In this document: one piece after another, positions 1 through 8,777 of the stretch
Numbering within the stretch: the first letter of the stretch is position 1
How the letters are laid out: each line of letters starts with the position of its first letter
NCBI GenBank assembly: GCA_044378055.1
Contig: JBILXY010000001.1
Location: 34,410-98,409 of the forward strand
Length of the DNA stretch: 64,000 bases
Reading direction: 5' to 3'
Source of the DNA: JBILXY01 sp044378055
Lineage (GTDB): Bacteria > Patescibacteriota > JACMRA01
Program-made: the position numbers and the translations under genes
The notes under the pieces: generated by a model
What the model was told of the DNA's origin: nothing
What the model saw: the letters and a program-made list of their open reading frames with translations, nothing else
Database searches by the model: none

Positions 1-2
1 AC

Positions 3-323
3 GGGGGAATTGAACCTTGCACCAGACTAATTCACAACGAAGTTATAATATATTTAGAAGATATTATCAAAAATGAAACCTGGAAAGATGCTAAAACTTT
101 GATGCAAGAATATTGCCAAAAACATACCAGAATTACTCCTAAATACCATTTAATTTCCAGTTCGGGAAAAGACCACGAAAAATTATTTAAAATTGGGGTT
201 TGGGTGGGTAGCCAGCAAATGGGAGAGGGCGAAGGTAGAACCAAGCAAGACGCAGAAACTGAAGCTGCCAAAGTGGCTTTAGAAAATTTAAAATTACAAT
301 ACTATCAAGCCGAAACTAAATAG
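3..323 (+). CDS. rnc: Ribonuclease III, C-terminal part (truncated by window edge)
   Basis: This is the 3' end of an RNase III gene; the catalytic domain mostly lies before the window. In frame from base 3 the protein reads from the end of the nuclease domain (a KDAKTLMQEY-like helix) into a double-stranded-RNA-binding domain. That domain has the expected P-x-Y, HEKLFKIGVWV and GEGEGRTKQDAETEAAKVAL segments. The enzyme cuts double-stranded RNA during rRNA and mRNA maturation. The stop is TAG. The function is clear from the dsRBD signature; the missing N-terminus prevents checking the active-site acidic residues. Confidence 0.9.
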   Translation, partial: GGIEPCTRLIHNEVIIYLEDIIKNETWKDAKTLMQEYCQKHTRITPKYHLISSSGKDHEKLFKIGVWVGSQQMGEGEGRTKQDAETEAAKVALENLKLQYYQAETK

Positions 324-354
324 TTTTAAATTACTGTAATCGCAACGAAAATAA

Positions 355-687
355 TTAGATAGCAACAATGTGTTCGGTAAAACTTCTGTTGTTTAAAATT
401 TCTTCCAATCTATTAATTGCACTTCCAGTGGCTTTATTTCTAATTTCAACAATATAGATACTAACTTCTAATCCTTCGCCTAAAGTAAAAGCTTCTCTTA
501 CTCTGTTCCAAACCTTGCTATCGTTTAAAGGGAACTTGAAACCACTAACAGCTGAGTTTAAAGGTGCAATTAATTCTGTAACTAAATTGGTGTGATCTGG
601 GTGAAAGTAATACCAACAACTAGTCTGTGTTAAAGTTTTTAAATAAGTTTTAACTGTATCTGAAGTTGGCTTCTTTTTGTTTAACAT
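355..687 (-). CDS. Hypothetical protein, 110 aa
   Basis: A short soluble protein that I do not recognise. It has a basic N-terminus (MLNKKKPTSDTV), a Trp/Tyr/His-rich patch (CWYYFHPDH) near residue 25, and a C-terminal half that looks alternately beta (LEVSIYIVEIRNK) and helical. There is no signal peptide or membrane segment. It is a single gene convergent with rnc, with only about 30 nt between the stops, and it has no clear Shine-Dalgarno. It resembles the other isolated small genes in this window in size and lack of context. Coding status rests on ORF length and plausible composition only. Confidence 0.55.
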   Translation of the reverse strand: MLNKKKPTSDTVKTYLKTLTQTSCWYYFHPDHTNLVTELIAPLNSAVSGFKFPLNDSKVWNRVREAFTLGEGLEVSIYIVEIRNKATGSAINRLEEILNNRSFTEHIVAI

Positions 688-780
688 GCTAGTTAATGTA
701 AGGCTTTATAAATTAATATAAGTCAAGTTGGTTAGTAAATATTTTAATATATGGTATTTAAAGTGTGCTCTCCCAATAAT

Positions 781-829
781 CCACCCTGTCAAATTCTACG
801 AATTTGCCACCCCTCAAGAGGGGAATTTT
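781..829. repeat. Double-hairpin palindromic repeat (copy 1)
   Basis: The element has two consecutive hairpins: CAAATT-ctacg-AATTTG, then CCCCTC-AA-GAGGGG followed by AATTTTT. The second hairpin and its surroundings (TTGCCACCCCTCAAGAGGGG) recur exactly at 26537-26556. The preceding CACCC(T/C)GTCAA is also shared. It could also serve as a terminator for rightward reading. It lies in the 180-nt gap between two leftward genes. Confidence 0.75.
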
Positions 830-867
830 TAGTTTAATTTCATCCTTACAGTAGAAGTTTTAGGATT

Positions 868-2871
868 TTACTTTTCATCCCAAATATAGGTTCCGTTGAA
901 TGACTCTAATTGAGTGGCTGACATATTTTCTAATCTATTCAGCAACATAATACTTACCGAATCTTTTAGTAATGAAAGTTGTTTTTTGGCTTCAACCCAT
1001 TTTTTGTCTGTGTATAATTTAAAAGCTAGATTATATTTTTCAAGTAATTCTTGATTTAATTTAGAATCTTCAATAATTTCGTAAATTTCTATTCCTGTAT
1101 TTTTACCTTTTACCTGAACTTTATCAACTTGGCGATATAAACCCCCATCAAATTTACCAACAAATTCATTTTCCCCATCCAGCACAATTCCAGCAATTTC
1201 CAAGGTCGATTTAGAAACCAAAGTTTGCACACCATATTTTTTAGTTAGTCCTTCCAATCTGGAGGCTAAATTTACATTGTCACCTAAAACAGTATATTCA
1301 AATCTTTTGCTGCTACCAATATTCCCAACAATCATATCGCCTGTATTTATTCCAATTCCAATTTTTAAGTCTTTAAATTCTGGGTGTTCTTGATTGAAAA
1401 AATGTAAAGATTTTTCCATTAGCAAAGCAGTTTGCATGGCCAGCAAAGCGTGTTTTTCATTGTCCAGTGGTGCGTTCCAAAGCGCCATTATACAATCACC
1501 GATGTATTTATCTATGGTTCCTTTTTGGTCTAAAATTACTTGTCCAGCACTTTCTAAATAAAGGTTGGTTAAATGTACCAATTGCTCTGGAGACATTGTT
1601 TCGGCCAAGCTTGTAAATCCGCGGATATCACTAAATAAAACTGAGATTACTTTTTTAGATCCCCCAAGTTTTAATTTTTCGGGGTTTGCAATTACCTGGG
1701 CTAGCAGGGCAGGGCTTAGATATTGACCAAAAGCCCTTGTAATGAATTTGTTTTGTTTGCCTCTGGTTAAACTTTGATAGACAATAAAACCTCCAAAACT
1801 GCCAATAAAACCAAAGCTAAAGGTTATAAATGGCCAAATGTATCCCAAACCAAACAAGAATACTCCAACTATATTCAGAATAATTAATCCAAATATTAGT
1901 GAAATGCCGGCCAGGCTAAGTTTTGGCCACTTTATCCAAATTGATAAAAATAACAAATAAATTAAGATAAATACTGGGTAACTAACTAATGGACTAATTT
2001 CCTGTCTGCTTACATTTTCTAACAGAGAATTCAAAACATTGGCGTGAATTTCTACACCCGAAATTTGCTCTCCAAAAACATTGATAAAGTTATCGTTTAA
2101 ATTATTCTTCAGATCTTTACTGGTCGATCCAATCAGCACAATTTTGTTTGAAATACTTGCTTGATCAACTTTGTTATTATACAAATCCACGAAGCTTATA
2201 TTATTAAACTTATTTTTACTATACTCAAATCTGTAGTTTTGATTGAAGGAATTATCCCTAATTTTTATAATTGAATCGCTACAATTGGTTAATTTTGGCG
2301 ATAAAATAGATTGCCTAAACAGCTCGGTTGAAAAACTTGGAAAGCATGATTCACCTATCTTTCTGTTTAAATTGGCGGTTCTAATTTTAGCATCTGCATC
2401 TGTATTAAAATCAATTAAAGCGCTAGTTACCTTGGAATTGTTTGGAGGTAAAATTGGGCTGGTTAAAACTTGGCCACCCCCAATATCCTTTGCCCCAAAA
2501 ATAGTTGGAACATTGGTTTGGCTAAGAAATGAATTAAGCTTATCATCACCCTGTCTTGATTCTAAAAAAAGTACATCCAAACCCACAGCTCTAGGTTTTG
2601 CTTTTTCCAAATTTGTTAATGCGGTTGCAAAAACATCTCTGTTCCAAGGCCAAGCACCAATTTCTTGCAAACTTTTGTCATCCAGCCCAACTATAACCAC
2701 ATCAGATCTGGCTTGAATTGATCCTTGAAGCTGATCAGTAATAATTTGGTTGGCAGATAAAAGCGGACTTGTTAAAGAAAGCCCAAAACCTAGTAAAATT
2801 CCCAAAGGAATGAACCCTAATTCAGGAATTAAGAAAGGTTTAAGCTTATCCTTTAATGAATTGGTAAACAT
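868..2871 (-). CDS. CHASE2-domain class III adenylate/guanylate cyclase
   Basis: A membrane-bound sensor cyclase making cAMP or cGMP. An N-terminal hydrophobic segment is followed by an extracytoplasmic CHASE2 domain (VVIVGLDDKSLQEIGAWPW, then NKIVLIGSTS near residue 250). Next come closely spaced membrane helices (about 295-375) and a cytoplasmic class III cyclase domain (about 400-570). The catalytic motifs are intact: both metal Asp (FSDIRGFT and IDKYIGDCIMALW) and the Asn/Arg pair in NVNLASRLEG. A TPR-like tail follows. I chose ATG 2871 (667 aa); a TTG at 2886 would add 5 residues and overlap the upstream stop. It ends an operon behind two FecR-type genes, so it probably responds to the envelope. 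The cyclic nucleotide receptor is not in the window. Confidence 0.9.
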   Translation of the reverse strand: MFTNSLKDKLKPFLIPELGFIPLGILLGFGLSLTSPLLSANQIITDQLQGSIQARSDVVIVGLDDKSLQEIGAWPWNRDVFATALTNLEKAKPRAVGLDVLFLESRQGDDKLNSFLSQTNVPTIFGAKDIGGGQVLTSPILPPNNSKVTSALIDFNTDADAKIRTANLNRKIGESCFPSFSTELFRQSILSPKLTNCSDSIIKIRDNSFNQNYRFEYSKNKFNNISFVDLYNNKVDQASISNKIVLIGSTSKDLKNNLNDNFINVFGEQISGVEIHANVLNSLLENVSRQEISPLVSYPVFILIYLLFLSIWIKWPKLSLAGISLIFGLIILNIVGVFLFGLGYIWPFITFSFGFIGSFGGFIVYQSLTRGKQNKFITRAFGQYLSPALLAQVIANPEKLKLGGSKKVISVLFSDIRGFTSLAETMSPEQLVHLTNLYLESAGQVILDQKGTIDKYIGDCIMALWNAPLDNEKHALLAMQTALLMEKSLHFFNQEHPEFKDLKIGIGINTGDMIVGNIGSSKRFEYTVLGDNVNLASRLEGLTKKYGVQTLVSKSTLEIAGIVLDGENEFVGKFDGGLYRQVDKVQVKGKNTGIEIYEIIEDSKLNQELLEKYNLAFKLYTDKKWVEAKKQLSLLKDSVSIMLLNRLENMSATQLESFNGTYIWDEK

Positions 2872-2879
2872 ATAATTTT

Positions 2880-4451
2880 TTAACAAGCATTAGCATAATC
2901 AACAACAATTGTAACCGATTGCACTACACTGGAAAGTCCTTTGCTATCTGTTGCTGTTAATTCAATTAAATAAGATGTACCACTTCCTGCAATGCAACTA
3001 AAGGTGGTTATTAAATCAACATTTACACTGTTTCCCGTACCAACTACCGCGCCATTAGCTTTCCAAACAAGGCTTGAACCTGCTAAATTACCATCTTCTG
3101 GGTCTGTTCCTGATCCGTTTAAACTTACTGTAGCAAATGGATCTTGCGAAGTTTGGCTGAAATTAGCTTGGAAAATATCCCCATCGTTAGGTGAACGAAT
3201 AAAAGCAGTTGGGGCTTGGTTAACAATTACTGCTGGAACATTTGGTTGAATATTTTTAACAATTTTTCTTGGGGTGGGGTTAACAGGCGGCAAAACCGGA
3301 GCATCAATTTTGAAAGTGATTAAATTGCTAGCAGTGTAACTTCCGTCTTTCCCGTTGGCGTATAAAATATAATCTCCGCTATTTAGATTTTCAATGCTAA
3401 TTTTATCTCCTTTACCTTTATCTTGATCATTTAGTTTCCAAGAAATTCCACTTGCCGGGAATGGCAATTTAGTACATGGATTAAAACTATCCGTAGTGGC
3501 AGAAATAGAAGATCCTGCTGGTAAAACTTTGCCTGATGCATCACTTCCAATATTTAGATAAGCACCAATTAAAGCGTCACGATTTTTTTCTTCCAAAAGA
3601 TTTAAGCAATTTTCTTTAAGCGTAGGAAGTTTGTTATTCTCATCAGAATCCTTTAACTCATCAATATCCTTAAATTTCAATATATCTTCTAATTTTAATC
3701 CTTTTTTCCAAAGCTGATCTATATAATAATTTCTTACATACCATCTCCCTTGTCCGCCTGGATCTATTAATATTCCTTTTCTAATAATTTTTCCAATTTT
3801 CTCTGAACCAATTTCAATCAATTGTTTTGGGGTTAATTCGGTTAAAGAATCATCGATCTTAGATTCCACATCTACCTTGCTTTCTACAACATAAACCCCA
3901 GTTAATTCATCAGGAATTGCGGAAAGTTCAACACCAAAAATTGTTCCTCTAACTGTAGCCAAAGCGTTTGGTGTGTTTACTTGATAAGAACCACTAGCCA
4001 CTTTTTCAACCCTATGCCAAGTTGATCCAACTAATTGATTAAACTTGTTTCCAGCATCGGTAATATCCACTTTCAATTCTGTGTCTTTATCTAGGGAAAT
4101 CAAAGAATTATCTGGCATTAAAATATGGGCCAAAGCATCAAGTTTTGTTTTAACTGTACTTCCGGTTGGAATGCTTATTTCATCTCCAGTAAAACCTATA
4201 TAATTTCCAGTGTCTTTAACTTTATATTCCACTTCACCTTTTTCTTTTATTAAGACAAAATTTGTCGATTTAGATTCTACAGCTTTATTTTTTGGCCAGA
4301 AAGCCCATATTGCTAAAATTATTCCTAAAATAACTATAACAGCTACTATTATTTGCAACCACTTTTTTTGCCACCAAACTTGATTAGTTTTACTTTGTAT
4401 TTCAACAATACTGTCTAATTCTTTTACTGGAAGTTTAATTTTTTTGGTCAT
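2880..4451 (-). CDS. FecR-domain membrane protein with C-terminal PKD/Ig-like domain
   Basis: A 523-aa single-pass envelope protein. A short cytoplasmic segment is followed by a membrane helix (about residues 32-53). A FecR-like domain follows (about 60-200: beta-rich, LAHILMPDNSLISLDKDTEL, and NALATVRGTIFGVEL, typical of the family). A linker region and an Ig/PKD-like domain (about 415-520: VNQAPTAFIRSPNDGD, then ATDSKGLSSVVQSVTIVVDY) end the protein. FecR domains elsewhere relay external signals or bind surface ligands. The gene sits between a smaller FecR paralogue and the CHASE2 cyclase, with its stop within 10 nt of the cyclase start. It may act as the external partner of the cyclase; that is inference. 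Confidence 0.85.
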   Translation of the reverse strand: MTKKIKLPVKELDSIVEIQSKTNQVWWQKKWLQIIVAVIVILGIILAIWAFWPKNKAVESKSTNFVLIKEKGEVEYKVKDTGNYIGFTGDEISIPTGSTVKTKLDALAHILMPDNSLISLDKDTELKVDITDAGNKFNQLVGSTWHRVEKVASGSYQVNTPNALATVRGTIFGVELSAIPDELTGVYVVESKVDVESKIDDSLTELTPKQLIEIGSEKIGKIIRKGILIDPGGQGRWYVRNYYIDQLWKKGLKLEDILKFKDIDELKDSDENNKLPTLKENCLNLLEEKNRDALIGAYLNIGSDASGKVLPAGSSISATTDSFNPCTKLPFPASGISWKLNDQDKGKGDKISIENLNSGDYILYANGKDGSYTASNLITFKIDAPVLPPVNPTPRKIVKNIQPNVPAVIVNQAPTAFIRSPNDGDIFQANFSQTSQDPFATVSLNGSGTDPEDGNLAGSSLVWKANGAVVGTGNSVNVDLITTFSCIAGSGTSYLIELTATDSKGLSSVVQSVTIVVDYANAC

Positions 4452-4463
4452 AATTTTTACTTT

Positions 4464-5249
4464 CTAAATTACATTTTTAATTTTAAATCTTTCTATTAAG
4501 TCTTTACGATTTTTAATTTGCTTTAAAATGGTATTTCTTTTAATTTTCTGATTAATTTCCTTTAAATTACCTTTGTTAAATTCTTTGTCAATCTCTAAAT
4601 TTCTTTGAAACCATTTAGTTTTCTGTCTTTCAGAATTCAGCTTGTTTAACTGAATTTTTTTCTTTTTTTGAATTAAAGCAGTATTACCTTCCTCTAAAAT
4701 TGTTTGGGAATTATTATCGGATTTATCTATTATTGATACGGAACTTTCAATAGTCCCAATTCCGCTAGTTTCTATATCGTTTTCGCTGGTCATCCAAAAT
4801 TTTGTACCCCTTACAGTTGCTAAAGCAGTAGCAGATTCTACTTTAAATTCCATTTTTGCTAAGCTATCAATTCTATTCCAAGTAGACCCAGACAAAAGTT
4901 GTAAATTAACTTGATTATTGGGAATATTAACTTGTATTTCGGTGTTGCTATCTAAAGAAGACATGGAATTATTTGGAAGAACTAGATGGGCCAAACCACC
5001 TTCTCCAGTTTTTACACTTGTTCCATTTGGTAATTCTTTTTCCTCAGTATCCATAACTGTGTATGTTTGTTGCTCAGGCAATTTATAGCTTACCGTCCCT
5101 TCTTCATTTATTAAAGTAAAATTATTATTGGTTTTGGATTCTGGATTTCTTGTTAAAATTAACTGGCTAACCATTACTACACCAATAATTACTAGTGTTA
5201 CTAAAACAGCCATTCCAACAAATTTAATCCAGTATTTATTCTGAAACAT
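4464..5249 (-). CDS. FecR-domain membrane protein, 261 aa
   Basis: A smaller paralogue of the downstream FecR protein. It has a membrane helix at about residues 9-31, a FecR domain (LAHLVLPNNSMSSLDSNTEI, then SATALATVRGTKFWM), and a highly basic Lys/Arg/Asn-rich C-terminal tail of about 60 residues lacking the PKD domain. It is the first gene of the leftward operon; 12 nt separate it from the next gene. A good leaderless-type promoter (TTGACT-N17-TAAACC-N6-ATG) precedes it. The basic tail on the outside could contact cell-wall polymers or nucleic acid; nothing in the sequence proves this. Confidence 0.85.
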   Translation of the reverse strand: MFQNKYWIKFVGMAVLVTLVIIGVVMVSQLILTRNPESKTNNNFTLINEEGTVSYKLPEQQTYTVMDTEEKELPNGTSVKTGEGGLAHLVLPNNSMSSLDSNTEIQVNIPNNQVNLQLLSGSTWNRIDSLAKMEFKVESATALATVRGTKFWMTSENDIETSGIGTIESSVSIIDKSDNNSQTILEEGNTALIQKKKKIQLNKLNSERQKTKWFQRNLEIDKEFNKGNLKEINQKIKRNTILKQIKNRKDLIERFKIKNVI

Positions 5250-5255
5250 AAACTC

Positions 5256-5284
5256 GGTTTATATTAAAATATAATGCAAGTCAA
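5256..5284 (-). promoter_or_regulatory. Leaderless-type promoter of the FecR-cyclase operon
   Basis: Reading on the minus strand: TTGACT, a 17-nt spacer, TAAACC, 6 nt, then the ATG at 5249. The predicted transcription start coincides with the start codon, so the mRNA would have no leader and no Shine-Dalgarno. The same layout recurs before parA, ftsX and the thermonuclease gene. Confidence 0.6.
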
Positions 5285-5353
5285 CAGGTTATTAAAGTAA
5301 TATACTTGATAATTATGTTCTGTTGTAATATACTAAGATTAACAAAAATAAAT

Positions 5354-7039
5354 ATGAAAACAGAAACCTCTAAAACTGTTGTAAAAAAACCTTTAAAAAT
5401 TGATCAAATGGCTAAAGGCCCTAATCTTGGACTATTCTTTGATCTTAAAAGAAATAAAGTAACCAAATACGCCTTAGCAGCAATTGTTGGGGTTTTGGCA
5501 ATTTTTACTTTTAGCCTTGGTTTTAATAGCCAGATTTTTTCACCAGAACTTGCAAAAGCCGTTGTTGAACCGGTTAAAAGCGTTGAAATAACTGCAGTAA
5601 ATATTGTAGATCTTAATTATTCAATTTCATTTACTACAACCAATTATACCAATCAACAGGGAGGTTTTCATACACATTTTTATTTTAATAACGAAGCTAA
5701 TACTGTGGTAAACAAAATGTATTCTGGTGCTTCACCTTACTCTCTTCCTGTATTATCAACCCCAGTTGGGGCAACACAAATTTGTGCCATTGTAGCTAAC
5801 GCTAATCATTCCATAATCCCAGACTCTGGTAATTGTTTAAGTTTATTGCCAAGAACAGGAGGAGATTCAGGAGCACCTTTTTCTAATCTTGAAATTCAGC
5901 AAGTTGAAGCTGGAACCAAAATTTCTTTCACTACTCCTACAGCTGTGGCTATTCAGGTTAACTATGGTTTAGTAACTACAAACTTGCCTCTAACAATTAC
6001 CGAGACAGAGCCAACCACAACTCACCAAATAATTTTGAACCAAACTGCACCTTGTACAACTTACTTTATTGGTATGAATTTCCCTGTTCCTGGAAGTTCT
6101 ACTCCTGCAGTAATTCCACCACAGCAGTTTACAACACCTGGTTGCGCCGGAACTACAAATCCAGATTCTGTTGATAGCGACGAGGTTATTAGCACTGTTA
6201 GAAAATTAATTGAACAACTTGATACAAATTCAGACGGAATTAAACTTGATATCCCAGCCGGTGCCTTCCCTGAAAACAGAGTTTTGCAAATTAAAAAACT
6301 TAGTGCAGCTTTAAATTCTACTGGCGATGGTGTTTCAGGTTCTCCTGTATTACCTGGGCAACTTAAACCGGTTGGAAACCATGTTTACGAAATTAAAGAT
6401 TTTGTTGGAACTTCACCAGCACCAAGTTCAACTTTCGCTCAGCCAATTACTTTCTCAATAGATTACAGCCCTTCCGATATTGCAGGTTTAGACCCAAATT
6501 CTTTAACCGTAAAAAGCTGGGATGGAGGAAATACACCTTGGTTAGATCACACTTGCACTAACGATTTGGAAAATTTAAAATTGGAATGTATAACAACTCA
6601 TTTCACAACCTTTGTTTTAGCTGGAAATCCTGCAACCATAATTTGTGACCAAACTGATCCTTGTGCTATATTCGAAACCAATATTTCCTATTCACCAACC
6701 CAGGCTCTGGCTAAAAGATATGGAGGTTCAGGTTCAGCAACTGCTGGAAACTTGGTTATTACTTTAGCCAACGATGTTCGTTTAGAAAGCACTACAACTT
6801 GTACTTTTAGATACAAATTTAAGTCTGATACCACTTGGCGTTCTTTAGCCGCTAATGTTCCTTATAATCTTTCAACAGGGTGTTCAGCTACACTTTTAAC
6901 TGCAAATCAATTATTCTGGAATGTAGATTTTGAAATCACAGCCAACACAGGAACAGTGGATTATTTCCTAGCATATTCCAACTACGATTTCAAAGCTGGT
7001 TCTATCGGGGTAACTTCAATCGGCGGAAGTGGGTTATAA
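5354..7039 (+). CDS. Large membrane-anchored or secreted beta-rich protein
   Basis: A 561-aa protein from ATG 5354; an upstream in-frame ATG at 5306 would overlap the promoter (TTGATA-N17-TATACT). A basic cytoplasmic stretch is followed by a membrane segment near residues 37-56 (YALAAIVGVLAIFTFSLGF). The rest is extracytoplasmic and beta-rich. It has an N-terminal beta-sandwich with paired Cys and a fibronectin-like middle. A ZU5-like segment follows (IKLDIPAGAFPENRVLQIKK, ending in THFTTFVLAG), then a C-terminal beta domain. Divergent from the FecR-cyclase operon. No enzyme motif was seen; likely a surface or adhesive protein. Confidence 0.75.
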   Translation: MKTETSKTVVKKPLKIDQMAKGPNLGLFFDLKRNKVTKYALAAIVGVLAIFTFSLGFNSQIFSPELAKAVVEPVKSVEITAVNIVDLNYSISFTTTNYTNQQGGFHTHFYFNNEANTVVNKMYSGASPYSLPVLSTPVGATQICAIVANANHSIIPDSGNCLSLLPRTGGDSGAPFSNLEIQQVEAGTKISFTTPTAVAIQVNYGLVTTNLPLTITETEPTTTHQIILNQTAPCTTYFIGMNFPVPGSSTPAVIPPQQFTTPGCAGTTNPDSVDSDEVISTVRKLIEQLDTNSDGIKLDIPAGAFPENRVLQIKKLSAALNSTGDGVSGSPVLPGQLKPVGNHVYEIKDFVGTSPAPSSTFAQPITFSIDYSPSDIAGLDPNSLTVKSWDGGNTPWLDHTCTNDLENLKLECITTHFTTFVLAGNPATIICDQTDPCAIFETNISYSPTQALAKRYGGSGSATAGNLVITLANDVRLESTTTCTFRYKFKSDTTWRSLAANVPYNLSTGCSATLLTANQLFWNVDFEITANTGTVDYFLAYSNYDFKAGSIGVTSIGGSGL

Positions 7040-7076
7040 AAAAACCTCATGTAAAATGAGATTATAATCTTTTTTT
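7038..7076. terminator. Bidirectional terminator between convergent genes
   Basis: CCTCAT-gtaaa-ATGAG has an A7 run on its left that becomes a U-tract on the minus strand. An overlapping AGATTATAATCT palindrome is followed by T7 on the plus strand. Together they can terminate both the secreted-protein gene and the leftward small gene. Confidence 0.6.
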
Positions 7077-7476
7077 AAACACAATTGGTCAGGTGAGAAA
7101 TCAATTCCGCATTACTTGTCATAAGTTGTTCAAAGTCTTCATCTCTTAAAGCTAAATTAAAATCGTCGAATACTACACCACATTCTTTCGCTAATTTGTG
7201 CAAAAGTATAGATGTGTTTATCACAAGTTCTATTCTTGGAATAAACACTATTATATAAACACCGTAAACTGATTCTATAACGTTAAAATGATATTTCGGC
7301 ATTCTATCCTTAATGCTAAGGTGTATGTTACAAACATCTTTTTCAGTTTTGCCTGGGAAAAATAGGTAACTAACATAATGAGAGGTAGGCCACTCATTTT
7401 CTACGAAACTTGGAATATAGTATGCTATCCCTTGCGATTTCAACCAAAACTTTGGTGCTATACCAAAAAATGTCAT
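7075..7476 (-). CDS. Hypothetical protein, 133 aa (small SD-type module)
   Basis: Unrecognised soluble protein. I start it at ATG 7476 because AGAGGC sits about 4 nt upstream. A longer ORF to 7530 starts inside the leader. The sequence contains a WLKSQGIAYYIPSF segment, a beta hairpin region (YGVYIIVFIPRIELV) and a C-terminal helix with EDFEQLM. Upstream on the minus strand lies TTGACT-N16-TAAATA, leaving a leader of about 35 nt. Like other short genes here it is monocistronic with its own hairpin terminator. No function can be assigned. Confidence 0.65.
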   Translation of the reverse strand: MTFFGIAPKFWLKSQGIAYYIPSFVENEWPTSHYVSYLFFPGKTEKDVCNIHLSIKDRMPKYHFNVIESVYGVYIIVFIPRIELVINTSILLHKLAKECGVVFDDFNLALRDEDFEQLMTSNAELISHLTNCV

Positions 7477-7606
7477 AATTGCCTCTTTTGATCTACTTAT
7501 GAACTGATTAATATTTATTAGTAAAATCATCTAAGTCAAACTTAACATATTAAGTATTTGTAAAATTCCGCTTTACTAAAACATTTGTTAAGAAAATGCT
7601 TATACA

Positions 7607-8506
7607 ATGAACAAAACTTTTAACTGGCAAATTGGCATAGACGAGGTGGGCAGGGGCCCTGTGGCTGGTCCTGTTTGTGTGGGAATTGTGGCTTTACCAG
7701 TGTCAGTTGGAATTTATACAAATTATTTCCTAGAGAGAAATGGGACTAAAGTACCCCTGGTAAGGGGTCAAGCCGAAGGCTTGGGGGTAGTCAAAGTCTT
7801 GGGGGTAGCAAGCGACGCTCATCAATCAAATATACTTCCAGATACACTCCGTCCAAAACTACGGGACAGCAAAAAAACCACGGCTAAATTTCGTCAACAA
7901 GTTTTTTCTAGTGTCGATAATCTCGAAGCGGAGTATTTGGTGTTACAAGCTTCCCCAGAATTAATCGACGCTTTTGGAATAGCAGTTTGTATTCGCCATT
8001 TAATGCTGATTGGCTTAGTCGGTTTATTTATAATTAAGAGTGAGTTGATTAATGATTCACAAATATTTTTAGATGGAACTTTGAAATTTCAAGATGAATA
8101 TAATTTAGAACTTTTGAATTTGTGTTTAGTTGAAAATAAAGACGAATTTGCTCGTTTAAACCCTGATTTAAAAGGGTTGGAGCAAAGTTTAAAACCAGAT
8201 ACAATATCGGACTTTATAAAAAACATTACAGGCGACAATAATCCCTCCGAAAATTTAAATGAAACACCTAGAATAATAATGGAAAACTTTGCTGATGATA
8301 AATACTTTGCTGTAGCCTTAGCTTCAAATCTAGCTAAACATTTTAGAGACGAAATTATGATTAAAGAAGGGTTGAAATATCCAAACTATTTTCTTGATAA
8401 AAACATGGGTTATGGAACGGCAAAACATATGCTAGCTATAAAGGAAAATGGGTTAAAAATGATACACAGGAAAAGCTTCCTTAAAAAATACTTGCCGGAA
8501 AATTAA
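7607..8506 (+). CDS. rnhB: Ribonuclease HII with in-frame insertions
   Basis: RNase HII removes ribonucleotides and RNA primers from DNA. The family motifs are present: IGIDEVGRGPVAGPV at the N-terminus (catalytic Asp-Glu), LRDSKK near residue 85, the metal-binding Asp in FLDGTL, and ADDKYFAVALASNLAKHFRDE with another Asp. At 299 aa it is about 90 longer than usual. One excess block (roughly residues 38-82) contains the translated 40-nt palindromic repeat also found at 23045-23084. A second lies before the last motif (about residues 190-230). All catalytic residues remain, so it is probably active. No Shine-Dalgarno was seen. Confidence 0.9.
   Translation: MNKTFNWQIGIDEVGRGPVAGPVCVGIVALPVSVGIYTNYFLERNGTKVPLVRGQAEGLGVVKVLGVASDAHQSNILPDTLRPKLRDSKKTTAKFRQQVFSSVDNLEAEYLVLQASPELIDAFGIAVCIRHLMLIGLVGLFIIKSELINDSQIFLDGTLKFQDEYNLELLNLCLVENKDEFARLNPDLKGLEQSLKPDTISDFIKNITGDNNPSENLNETPRIIMENFADDKYFAVALASNLAKHFRDEIMIKEGLKYPNYFLDKNMGYGTAKHMLAIKENGLKMIHRKSFLKKYLPEN
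7751..7790. repeat. 40-nt palindromic repeat inside rnhB
   Basis: Begins GTACCCCTGGTAAGGGG and ends AAGGCTTGGGGGTAG. It matches 23045-23084 at 39 of 40 positions. It contains CCCC/GGGG and AAGCC/GGCTT hairpins and outer TACCCC/GGGGTA complementarity. A partial second copy (CTTGGGGGTAGCA) follows at about 7798. It is translated in frame as part of RNase HII. Confidence 0.85.
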
Positions 8507-8570
8507 TTATGTGTTTTTAAAATAATGTTCGGTTTGATGTATAACAATTTAGTTTTAAGGAGAATAAGCT

Positions 8571-8729
8571 GTGAGTGTTAAGGAAGTAAAGAAGATTAGA
8601 GTCTGCCCAGCTAGCGGAATAGCTTGTGGTTGCCCTGATGGTACTCAGAGGGCAGAATGCGATGGTATTGCAACAAATCTTGCTGAAGCCGAAAAAGTTA
8701 GACAAACTGTTTCAAGTTACAATTATTAA
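8571..8729 (+). CDS. Small Cys-containing protein, 52 aa (SD-type module)
   Basis: GTG start with a strong Shine-Dalgarno, AAGGAG, about 8 nt upstream. The peptide has four Cys in a 19-residue stretch (CPASGIACGCPDGTQRAEC), which suggests metal binding or disulphides. A helical Glu/Lys/Ala tail follows (NLAEAEKVRQTV). The gene ends at TAA and is followed 24 nt later by a clean hairpin terminator, making an autonomous small transcription unit between rnhB and clpC. No family recognised. The SD, terminator and composition together support real coding. Confidence 0.6.
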   Translation: MSVKEVKKIRVCPASGIACGCPDGTQRAECDGIATNLAEAEKVRQTVSSYNY

Positions 8730-8753
8730 ATTCCATTATTTATTTTCACGAAA

Positions 8754-8777
8754 CCCTCACACAAGTGAGGGAATTTT
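8754..8777 (+). terminator. Terminator of the 52-aa gene
   Basis: CCCTCAC-acaa-GTGAGGG, a perfect 7-bp stem, followed by AATTTT. Confidence 0.75.

Noticed and set aside
2243..2716. 157-aa plus-strand ORF inside the cyclase gene
   Set aside because: Antisense shadow of the well-supported CHASE2 cyclase.
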